Of a stretch of DNA of 41,555 nucleotides, positions 15,507-22,884 are shown piece by piece (the first letter of the stretch is position 1; the number at the start of each line of letters is the position of its first letter). The notes under the pieces were generated by a model. That model was not told the DNA's origin. It searched no databases and worked only from the letters and a program-made list of their open reading frames with translations. The stretch is from the NCBI GenBank assembly GCA_964580235.1, contig CAZOJY010000018.1:1-41555 (forward strand), given 5' to 3'. A program made the translations under genes and the position numbers. The stretch comes from G020348385 sp964580235. GTDB taxonomy: Bacteria; Acidobacteriota; Aminicenantia; Aminicenantales; Aminicenantaceae.

Positions 15507-16256
15507 TTATTTGTAGCGGTAGTATTCCCTTGGGGTCTGGCTCACGATGTACTCAATAGCTTTTTGGATGCAGACTCTGATTGCCTTCTCGACAGGGGTT
15601 TTGCTGAATCCACCTAACGAAACCGGCAAACTGCCTCCAATCCATGTGGACCCTTCAGCTCCAAAACTTGTGGAATTCCCTTCAACACTTGTGGCAGCTA
15701 CAATTTGAGATGTTTTGGTATCGATGATGCGGATATCGATGGCAATATGTCCTTTTTTCACGCCTCCACCAACTCTAACGCCCAGTATTTTTGTTCGTCC
15801 TCCTATTCCCTTTGCACTTCCCTCAAACTCTGTTACAGAAGCTGTAATCAAGAGTTCGGCTCCATAAATTTCTCCTATGGGAGCTTCCGTTCCTTTTTTC
15901 ACACGTCCGGACTCACCCAAATCCTGCTCCTGCAACACCTCACCAAGCTGCTCTCTCTCAAGAACAATGTACCGGTTGCTGTTGAACAAAGCAGTGGTCA
16001 GCATATCCCTCATACCTTCTCCGATCTGGCGCCATTGAAGACCGAACATTCCATACCAGCCTCCAGTCCATCCGCCTTTGGCCGTTTTATCCTGAAACTC
16101 TCCGACCGCAAGCCGGGCTTTGGGCCCATCATACCGTTCCGCTTGAGCTTGACTTATGGAAGGCCCTCCTGTTGATGTGACGGTTGCTGTCGGAGCACAG
16201 GAACTTAGCCAAATGACGACTGCCAAAAAGGCCACAAGAGTTGCATATCTTCTCAT
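15507..16256 (-). CDS. CsgG/HfaB-family outer membrane lipoprotein
   Basis: 249 aa from the ATG at 16256, chosen because a perfect AGGAGG ribosome site lies just before it; two in-frame ATGs upstream lack this. The signal peptide ends in the lipobox LSSC (Cys20). The CsgG-like domain follows: ARLAVGEFQDKT, GEGMRDMLTTALFNSNRYIVLEREQL, YGAELLITASVTEFEG and GHIAIDIRIIDTKTSQIV. CsgG forms an outer-membrane secretion channel for curli; many relatives of this length have other or unknown roles. No curli genes are present here. It has its own promoter and is divergent from uvrB. Confidence 0.87.
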   Translation of the reverse strand: MRRYATLVAFLAVVIWLSSCAPTATVTSTGGPSISQAQAERYDGPKARLAVGEFQDKTAKGGWTGGWYGMFGLQWRQIGEGMRDMLTTALFNSNRYIVLEREQLGEVLQEQDLGESGRVKKGTEAPIGEIYGAELLITASVTEFEGSAKGIGGRTKILGVRVGGGVKKGHIAIDIRIIDTKTSQIVAATSVEGNSTSFGAEGSTWIGGSLPVSLGGFSKTPVEKAIRVCIQKAIEYIVSQTPREYYRYK

Positions 16257-16275
16257 ATTACCTCCTTCTGCCATA

Positions 16276-16304
16276 ATCTTATATGTGGAAATGAGGATTG
16301 TCAA
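16276..16304 (-). promoter_or_regulatory. Sigma70 promoter for the CsgG-like gene
   Basis: On the minus strand, TTGACA (16304-16299), a 17-base spacer and TAAGAT (16281-16276). The ribosome site and ATG (16256) follow at normal distance. Confidence 0.7.
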
Positions 16305-16338
16305 TCCCCCTCAGAGAGGAATTTCATTCATCTTTTTC

Positions 16339-16347
16339 TGATATAAT
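16339..16347 (+). promoter_or_regulatory. Extended -10 promoter for uvrB
   Basis: TGATATAAT is an extended -10 element with a perfect TATAAT (16342-16347); no good -35 is seen 17 bases upstream. The uvrB ATG is at 16355, where transcription would begin, so the message is probably leaderless. Confidence 0.6.
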
Positions 16348-16354
16348 AGCTCTG

Positions 16355-18349
16355 ATGAAGCCATTCACCCTGCATTCTGAGTTTGCCGCCAAAGGAGACC
16401 AAATCCATGCGATCAAGCAGCTCGGTGAAGGCTTAAACATAGGAACCAGACATCAGGTCTTGATGGGTGTGACAGGCTCGGGAAAAACCTTTACCATGGC
16501 AAACATTATCGAAAAGGCAAATAAGCCTGTCCTTGTTATCTCTCATAATAAAACATTAGCTGCCCAGCTCTTCCAGGAGTTCAGGAATTTTTTCCCGGGG
16601 AATGCTGTGGAGTATTTTGTCAGCTATTACGATTACTACCAGCCGGAGGCATTTATCCCGGCCAGCAACACATATATCGCAAAAGAAGCAACGATAAATG
16701 ACGAAATCGACCGGCTTCGGCTCTGTGCCACCAACGCTCTTTTCCAGAGGAGGGATGTTATCATCGTTGCCTCTGTTTCCTGCATATACGGGATCGGATC
16801 CCCAGAGACCTATTTTTCTATGCGTTTCAAGCTGGATAAGGGTCAAATTATCTCGAGAAAAAAAATCCTCAAAAATCTGATCGATATTCAATACGAAAGA
16901 CAGGAATCGAATTTTCAAAGAGGAGCATTTCGTGTGAGAGGCGATATCATCGAAGTTTATCCCTCCTATGAGGATTTTGCTTACAGGCTTGAATTGGACG
17001 ATGACAAAATCACTGCCATATCTTCGATAGATCCTCTGTTAGGCACGGTTCAAGAGAACTTCGAAAAACTTCTCCTTTTCCCAAGGACGTTTTTTTCGAC
17101 TCCACGCAATATCCTCGATTATGCCATTGAAAACATCGAAAAAGAAATGAAACAGAGAACAAATTTTTTCCAAAATCAGGGTAAAATAATCGAGGCCAAC
17201 AGGATCGAGGAAAAAACATTGTATGACTTGGAGTTATTGAGGGAGCTCGGTTGGTGCCCCGGAATAGAAAATTACTCCCTCTATTTAAGCCGCAGAAAGC
17301 CTGGGCAACCGCCCTACACACTGCTGGATTACTTTCCGGAAGATTTTCTGATCATCATCGATGAATCCCATGTGACAGTCCCTCAGATCGGAGGAATGTA
17401 CCAAGGGGATCGATCCCGGAAGCAAACCCTGATCGAACACGGTTTTAGGCTCCCATCGGCGCTGGACAACCGGCCGCTGAATTTCGCTGAATTCGAAGAG
17501 CGCGTGAATCAAGTCCTTTATGTCTCCGCCACTCCAGGAACATATGAGCTAAAAAAAACAAACCACAACGTGGTGGAACAAATCATCAGACCGACAGGGC
17601 TGATCGATCCTGTGGTGGAAATCCGGCCGATCATGGGACAAATCGATGACCTGATGTCTGAAATCAAAAAAAGAGCAGAAAAAAAGGAAAGAACTCTAGT
17701 AACCACCCTGACAAAAAAGATGGCAGAAAACCTGACCCGATATTACCACGATCTCGAACTCCGCGTCCGGTATCTCCATTCCGAAATCAAAACTCTCGAA
17801 CGGGTGCAGATCCTTCGGAATCTAAGGAAAGGAAAATTCGACGCCCTTATCGGGATAAACCTTTTGAGAGAAGGACTGGATTTGCCAGAAGTTTCCCTTG
17901 TTGCTATCCTGGATGCTGATAAAGAAGGATTCCTGAGGTCATCCACTTCCTTGATCCAGACTTTTGGAAGAGCAGCACGGAATGTCGATGGCAAAGTCAT
18001 CCTGTATGCCGACACCATCACCAGATCCATTAAAGAGGCCATGGATGAGACCAACAGACGAAGAGCGTTACAAAAAGAATACAACAAAAGAAACGGCATC
18101 ACTCCCCGATCCATCACAAAACGCATAGACGATGTTCTGACCAGTGTTTATGAAAGGGATTATTTTGACTATTTGAAAATATCTGAAGATAAAGATATCT
18201 ACCTCTCTCCAGAGATAAGAAAAAAAAGGATGGATAAGCTGGAAAAACTGATGAAAGAAGCTGTCCGAAACCTAGAGTTTGAAAAAGCAGCCTCTTTGAG
18301 GGATGAACTTAAAAAATTGAAAAAACGGGAGCTGGAGCTTGTCGGATAA
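16355..18349 (+). CDS. uvrB: Excinuclease ABC subunit B
   Basis: 664 aa, normal UvrB length from the ATG at 16355. UvrB is the damage-verifying helicase of nucleotide excision repair: loaded by UvrA, it recruits UvrC. Walker A is GVTGSGKT (residues 38-45). The beta-hairpin region is YYDYYQPEAFIPASNTYI. The DESH box, the SATPGTYE motif and the helicase motifs VTTLTKKMAENLTRY and INLLREGLDLPEVSLVAILDADKEGFLRS are all present, with a C-terminal UVR domain (LEKLMKEAVRNLEFEKAASLRDELKKLKK). A longer start at 16298 is unlikely because it precedes the promoter. It overlaps uvrC by 11 bases. Confidence 0.97.
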   Translation: MKPFTLHSEFAAKGDQIHAIKQLGEGLNIGTRHQVLMGVTGSGKTFTMANIIEKANKPVLVISHNKTLAAQLFQEFRNFFPGNAVEYFVSYYDYYQPEAFIPASNTYIAKEATINDEIDRLRLCATNALFQRRDVIIVASVSCIYGIGSPETYFSMRFKLDKGQIISRKKILKNLIDIQYERQESNFQRGAFRVRGDIIEVYPSYEDFAYRLELDDDKITAISSIDPLLGTVQENFEKLLLFPRTFFSTPRNILDYAIENIEKEMKQRTNFFQNQGKIIEANRIEEKTLYDLELLRELGWCPGIENYSLYLSRRKPGQPPYTLLDYFPEDFLIIIDESHVTVPQIGGMYQGDRSRKQTLIEHGFRLPSALDNRPLNFAEFEERVNQVLYVSATPGTYELKKTNHNVVEQIIRPTGLIDPVVEIRPIMGQIDDLMSEIKKRAEKKERTLVTTLTKKMAENLTRYYHDLELRVRYLHSEIKTLERVQILRNLRKGKFDALIGINLLREGLDLPEVSLVAILDADKEGFLRSSTSLIQTFGRAARNVDGKVILYADTITRSIKEAMDETNRRRALQKEYNKRNGITPRSITKRIDDVLTSVYERDYFDYLKISEDKDIYLSPEIRKKRMDKLEKLMKEAVRNLEFEKAASLRDELKKLKKRELELVG

Positions 18350-20129
18350 AAGAAAACAATCTCTCGAGGCAAAAATCAACACAATTCCTAAAAAACCTGG
18401 CATCTACTTCTTCAAAGATAAAAACCAAACCGTTATCTACATCGGCAAGGCCCGCTCTCTTCAAAACCGGATCAAATCCTATTTTGCCCCCACTGCGGAT
18501 ACAAAGGTGATGAATATCCTGAACGAAACGATGGACATGGAATACATACTCACAGGATCGGAAAAAGAAGCGGGTTTTCTGGAAAATAACTTCATCCAAC
18601 AATACCAACCCAAGTTCAATCTGCGGCTTAAAGACGACAAAAGCTTTCCCTATCTGAAATTATCCCTCCAGGAGCATTTCCCTGGCGTATATTTGACGCG
18701 GCGAGTGGAGGCCGATGGCGCTAAATATTTTGGGCCATTTTTGCCGGCCCATCAAGCCAGACAAACCATCCATCTCCTTTCCCAATTTTTCGGGATCAGA
18801 ACATGCTCGGAAAAGATTCCGGGGAAACGGAAGCGTCCCTGCTTGGAATATGATCTGCAACTTTGTTCGGCCCCATGCACAGGGCGTATCCAAGAAGCGG
18901 ATTACAGAGATAATGTCAATAATGCCCGCCTTTTCTTGGAAGGCCATGTCGAAAAGTTATTGAAAATTTCCGGAGAAAGGATGAAAAAGGCAGCACAAGA
19001 ACAAAATTTCGAGCAGGCATCCCAATGGCGAGACCTCATTTACACATTAGAAAACATCAAAGAAAAACCCAAAATGATATCTGTCGGGCTGGACGATAAA
19101 GACATCGTCGGTTTCGCCAGACAGAAAGAAAAATCAGTCCTGTATATTTTTCTCATGCGAAAAGGCAAAGTGATCGAATCCGAAAGTGTCGGGGAAAAAA
19201 AGACAGGCACTCTCTCTCGGGAAGAGTTGTTATCCCTCCACCTATCCAAATATTATCAGGGGCGGAAGAATTGGCCCGAAAAAATCCTCCTTCCCTTTTT
19301 TCCACATGATAAGCAAAAAATACAACAGGAAATCTCGCATATGGCAAAAAAAAACATCAAACTTCTTATCCCCCGTAAAGGGAAGAATAAAAAATTGGTG
19401 GAATTGGCCGACCGGAATGCGGAAATCGTGCTTCGAGAAAAAAACATTGTGATTTCCTTTCTGGAGGAAGCAAAAGATATCTTGAATTTAAAGGGCGCGC
19501 CTCATCTTATCGAGGGCGTTGACGTTTCCAACACTGGAGGGGAGGAATCTGTCGGAGCTGTCGTAGTCTTCCAAGATGGGCACCCTCGAAACCAAGATTA
19601 CCGAAAATACAAGATAAAAACAGTTCATGGGCCTGACGATGTAGCGAGTCTTCAGGAGATCCTCCAAAGGAGATATACGCGGATTATCCGAGAAAAAAAA
19701 GCTCTTCCCGACCTCATCCTTGTTGACGGGGGAAAAGGACAGCTCAATATTGCAAGAAAGACTTTGAACAATATAGGCCTGGAAGACCTGGCCGCTGTTT
19801 CATTGGCGAAAAAAGATGAGATTATTTTTACGCCAGCGCATAAGCAGGGCCTAAGATTGGAAAGGACCTCCCCGGTTCTGAAGCTTCTCCAGCATATCCG
19901 GGATGAGGCCCACCGTTTTGCCATCTCTTATCACCGGAAAAAAAGGGGGGAAAGAAGCTTCGAATCGAAACTCGATGGGATTCCGGGATTGGGCCCAAAA
20001 AGAAAATTTCGGCTTATCAAAAAATACAAAAACCTAACCGAGATCAAGATTGCTCCTGTTGAGGAATTAGCAAAAATTGTAGGGAAAAAAACCGCCATCG
20101 AAGTTCTTAAAAAACTCAGATCACTTTGA
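18339..20129 (+). CDS. uvrC: Excinuclease ABC subunit C
   Basis: 596 aa, typical length. UvrC makes both incisions in excision repair. An N-terminal GIY-YIG nuclease domain (about residues 15-95, PGIYFFKDKNQTVIYIGKARSLQNRI) is followed by a Cys cluster (CLEYDLQLCSAPCTG), a UVR domain that binds UvrB (about 200-235), the RNase H-like endonuclease domain with EGVDVSNTGG and LILVDGGKGQL, and C-terminal helix-hairpin-helix motifs (IPGLGPKRKFRLIKKY). The start is a TTG inside the end of uvrB, about seven bases after GGGAG; no ATG is available nearby. Coupled translation with uvrB is likely. Confidence 0.96.
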   Translation: MSDKRKQSLEAKINTIPKKPGIYFFKDKNQTVIYIGKARSLQNRIKSYFAPTADTKVMNILNETMDMEYILTGSEKEAGFLENNFIQQYQPKFNLRLKDDKSFPYLKLSLQEHFPGVYLTRRVEADGAKYFGPFLPAHQARQTIHLLSQFFGIRTCSEKIPGKRKRPCLEYDLQLCSAPCTGRIQEADYRDNVNNARLFLEGHVEKLLKISGERMKKAAQEQNFEQASQWRDLIYTLENIKEKPKMISVGLDDKDIVGFARQKEKSVLYIFLMRKGKVIESESVGEKKTGTLSREELLSLHLSKYYQGRKNWPEKILLPFFPHDKQKIQQEISHMAKKNIKLLIPRKGKNKKLVELADRNAEIVLREKNIVISFLEEAKDILNLKGAPHLIEGVDVSNTGGEESVGAVVVFQDGHPRNQDYRKYKIKTVHGPDDVASLQEILQRRYTRIIREKKALPDLILVDGGKGQLNIARKTLNNIGLEDLAAVSLAKKDEIIFTPAHKQGLRLERTSPVLKLLQHIRDEAHRFAISYHRKKRGERSFESKLDGIPGLGPKRKFRLIKKYKNLTEIKIAPVEELAKIVGKKTAIEVLKKLRSL

Positions 20130-20144
20130 GTTTTTGATTTTTTT
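20110..20144 (+). terminator. Possible weak terminator after uvrC
   Basis: AAAAACTCA (20110-20118) and TGAGTTTTT (20127-20135) form a 9-base stem overlapping the uvrC stop, followed by GATTTTTTT. The stem is AT-rich, so termination may be partial, leaving some read-through into acpS. Confidence 0.35.
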
Positions 20145-20178
20145 GGCTTAATATGGAGGAGTTAATCGGAGTAATGGA

Positions 20179-20532
20179 ATGATAGTCGGAATCGGAGTGG
20201 ACATTATCGAGGTGGAAAGGATCCAAAAATTAGCTGAAAAAAGCCCTCGTTTTCTCGATAGAGTATTTACAAGCGAGGAAATCAAATACAGCAACGGGAA
20301 AAAGAATAAATTTCAACATCTGGCCGCCCGGTTTGCTGCCAAGGAAGCATTTTTTAAAGCCCTGGGGAAAAAAATCAAATGGACAGATGTAGGGATCATC
20401 AATCTTCCCTCAGGAAAACCAGCGCTGGATCTCAGAATGGAAGAATCTTTCCCGTTTGATAGAAGTTATGTCTCTGTCTCTCATCTTCAGGATTATGCCA
20501 TCGCTTATGTTGTACTAGAAAAAACCGAATAA
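20179..20532 (+). CDS. acpS: Holo-[acyl-carrier-protein] synthase
   Basis: 117 aa, standard AcpS length. It transfers the 4'-phosphopantetheine group from CoA to the acyl carrier protein of fatty acid synthesis. Both signature motifs are present: GIGVDIIEVERI at the N terminus (Asp8 binds magnesium) and LAARFAAKEAFFKALG (about residues 48-63). The C-terminal SVSHLQDYAIAYVVLE segment completes the fold. It follows uvrC after 49 bases and is convergent with feoB. Confidence 0.95.
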   Translation: MIVGIGVDIIEVERIQKLAEKSPRFLDRVFTSEEIKYSNGKKNKFQHLAARFAAKEAFFKALGKKIKWTDVGIINLPSGKPALDLRMEESFPFDRSYVSVSHLQDYAIAYVVLEKTE

Positions 20533-20590
20533 GAAATAATCCAATAAAATTGCCTTTGCAATAGTGTTTTGTCATCAAGATACAGGCAGC

Positions 20591-22540
20591 TTAGAGTTTC
20601 AGGAACAATCTCACTACAAGACTGATGGCAACAGCAACAGCCGTGTTCAGGGCTATCGAGAGCAGAGCGATTTTTTTCCCAATCTCTTTCCAGATGATGG
20701 CAACGGTCGAAAGGCAGGGGATAAAAAAGCTGATGAACACCACAAAGATGATCATCTGTTGCTGAGTTATGACATTCATCAAATCCTGGTAGTTGACGCC
20801 CAGCGCCTGGAGCATCATAATCAGGGAAAGTTCTTTTCGGAGAAAACCAAAAATAAGCGTCACACCCAATTCTTGGGGCAATCCCAGGGCCTTTTCAACC
20901 AGAGGAGAAAGAACAAAATTGACATATTTATCCAGTAGAAAATATTGCATAAGGGCTAGGACAATACTTCCCGCTATCAAAATCGGCCAGGCGAATCTTA
21001 TGAAGGCTTTAAGATGGACAAAAGTTTTTCTCGCTATGTTTTTCGGAGATGGTATTTTTAAGGAAGGAATTTCCAGGATCAGTCCAGGAGAGGGATCTTT
21101 AAAAAAGAAGCTGAACACGCGGCCCAACACACCCAGCAAGAAAATGTTAAAAACATAAAATCCAAGAGCCCAGAATGGTCCCAGATAAAAGGCGATCAAA
21201 GCCAGTATTATAGTGGTCCTGGCAGAACAAGGGATAAAAGGAATGAGTAAGGTTGTAATGATCCTATCCCTGCGGGATCCTAATATTCTCGTCGAAACGA
21301 CGGCGGGAACATTGCAGCCAAAGCCCAGAATGAACGGAGAGACAGAATTCCCGTGGAGACCTATCCGATGCATGAATGTGTCCATCAAAAAGCTGGCCCG
21401 AGCCAGATAGCCAACATCTTCAAGCAGCGACATCAAGAAAAGGAGAGGGATAAAATAAGGCAAAACGATTGCCACTCCTCCCCCGATTCCTTGAACGAGT
21501 CCTTCGGCTATGTAAAACAACAGTCCTTTCCCCAAATGAACAGCCAGATAGATCCTCAGGTTATTCAGCGGACCAAGGAAGAGTTCCTCCAGAGGGTTCC
21601 CAATTTTAAAAATGACAAAGAAAAATGCCAGAAATACGCCGAGAAGGATAACGTATCCCAAAAGAGGATGCATTATGATATCATCGATCCTGTCCAGCCA
21701 GTCGACCTTTTTTCTTCTCTTAATTCGGCTGCTTTCCTCAAATATCTTGAGTGCAAGATGATGCCTTTCGGCTGCGATGACTTCATAAGCAGGAGCATTA
21801 TGCCTGGCTTCAAGTTCCGCTCTAATTTTATCAAGGCTTTTCTTCAGAGATGGATTTATCTCCATGAGCATCTTGTTAAAAACAAGCCTCTCTGTCTCGA
21901 TCATTTTGACAGCTGTAAACCTTTTATTCGACACGATCGGAAAATCGTGAGGTATCAATCCTTCCAGTCCCGCAATTTGGTCTTCGACATCTTTAGACCA
22001 TGCAATAGGAGCCGGAATTTTCTCCTTATCCAGGACCATTATGGCCGCATCAAGAAGTTCCTTTACTCCTCGCCCTCGAGTCGCGATGATGGGGATAACG
22101 GGCACAGCGAGAAGTTTTGCGAGCTTTTCTGTATCGATCTGCACTCCTTTTCGCTCTGCCATATCCATCATGTTCAAAGCCACAACCAAAGGATATCCCA
22201 ACTCAATGAGTTCCAATGTTAGTTCCAGACTTCTTCCTAAAATGGACGCATCAATCACATTAATGGCCAAATCGGGCTTTTCTCCAAAGATATGCGCAAG
22301 AGCGACACTTTCTGCTTCATCAGAGGGATTCAGGGAGTATGTGCCGGGAAGGTCAATAATGTTTAATAATTTACCTTCGACGTTGACTTTGCTATGGGTG
22401 TGTTTGACTGTTGTCCCCGGAAAATTTGAGGTGTCGGCTTTCAGTCCGGCAATGGCGTTAAAGAGAGTGCTCTTTCCGCTATTTGGCTGGCCGATAAAGA
22501 CAATATTGGGATACTTATTTTGTCTCGTCAACGATCTCAA
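20591..22540 (-). CDS. feoB: Ferrous iron transport protein B
   Basis: 649 aa, somewhat short for FeoB. The cytoplasmic GTPase domain carries G1 GQPNSGKS (residues 17-24), the G2 region SNFPGTTVKHT, G3 DLPGTYSL and G4 NMMD, followed by the helical GDI-like domain. The membrane part has the Gate motifs GYLARASFLMDTFMHRIGLHG and FGCNVPAVVSTRIL. It imports Fe2+ across the inner membrane, fitting an anaerobe. The start is one of two nearby TTG codons (22540 or 22531), inside the end of feoA, so the two are translationally coupled. Confidence 0.94.
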   Translation of the reverse strand: MRSLTRQNKYPNIVFIGQPNSGKSTLFNAIAGLKADTSNFPGTTVKHTHSKVNVEGKLLNIIDLPGTYSLNPSDEAESVALAHIFGEKPDLAINVIDASILGRSLELTLELIELGYPLVVALNMMDMAERKGVQIDTEKLAKLLAVPVIPIIATRGRGVKELLDAAIMVLDKEKIPAPIAWSKDVEDQIAGLEGLIPHDFPIVSNKRFTAVKMIETERLVFNKMLMEINPSLKKSLDKIRAELEARHNAPAYEVIAAERHHLALKIFEESSRIKRRKKVDWLDRIDDIIMHPLLGYVILLGVFLAFFFVIFKIGNPLEELFLGPLNNLRIYLAVHLGKGLLFYIAEGLVQGIGGGVAIVLPYFIPLLFLMSLLEDVGYLARASFLMDTFMHRIGLHGNSVSPFILGFGCNVPAVVSTRILGSRRDRIITTLLIPFIPCSARTTIILALIAFYLGPFWALGFYVFNIFLLGVLGRVFSFFFKDPSPGLILEIPSLKIPSPKNIARKTFVHLKAFIRFAWPILIAGSIVLALMQYFLLDKYVNFVLSPLVEKALGLPQELGVTLIFGFLRKELSLIMMLQALGVNYQDLMNVITQQQMIIFVVFISFFIPCLSTVAIIWKEIGKKIALLSIALNTAVAVAISLVVRLFLKL

Positions 22541-22760
22541 CCATTATTTTTTGGGCAATCCCCCTACCCAAGGCAATAGATGTATCCATGGTCAAATCTC
22601 TCACAAGTATCGGACCCCGTAAGATACTCCGGGAGTCCAATTCGATAACATGGCCCTTGTGAAATCCCAAAGATAGCAGCCGTCGGCGAATGCCATGCCC
22701 TCCTTGAATTTCCACAATTTTCAGCTGTTTATCTGAGGGTGCTTTTGTTAAATTTATCAT
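22515..22760 (-). CDS. feoA: Ferrous iron transport protein A
   Basis: 81 aa. A small SH3-like FeoA protein: VEIQGGHGIRRRLLSLGFHKGHVIELDSRS then GPILVRDLTMDTSIALGRGIAQKIMVEIV. FeoA is a cytosolic helper of FeoB. The gene is first in the operon and overlaps feoB by 26 bases. Its ribosome site is weak (AAGGA about 15 bases upstream). I could not identify a Fur box in the spacer to secA. Confidence 0.9.
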   Translation of the reverse strand: MINLTKAPSDKQLKIVEIQGGHGIRRRLLSLGFHKGHVIELDSRSILRGPILVRDLTMDTSIALGRGIAQKIMVEIVDETK

Positions 22761-22847
22761 TTTATAATAAATGTCCTTGTTGTAAGTGAGTGAAAATATT
22801 ACAGAAGATGATAAAGAAATCCACCAAAAAAAGCAAATCCCTATTGA

Positions 22848-22876
22848 TTGACAAGAATTGGGGTTTCTGTTACAAA
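22848..22876 (+). promoter_or_regulatory. Sigma70 promoter for secA
   Basis: TTGACA at 22848-22853, a 17-base spacer and TACAAA at 22871-22876. Transcription would start near 22883, just before the ATG at 22885, again pointing to a leaderless mRNA. Confidence 0.6.
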
Positions 22877-22884
22877 TGGAGCAA

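Noticed and set aside
16298..16354. Upstream start extending UvrB by 19 residues
   Set aside because: It precedes the -10 element and the family start fits MKPF at 16355.
21353..22222. 289-codon frame antisense to feoB
   Set aside because: A shadow of feoB; the translated sequence is Cys/His/Phe-rich with no recognisable domain.
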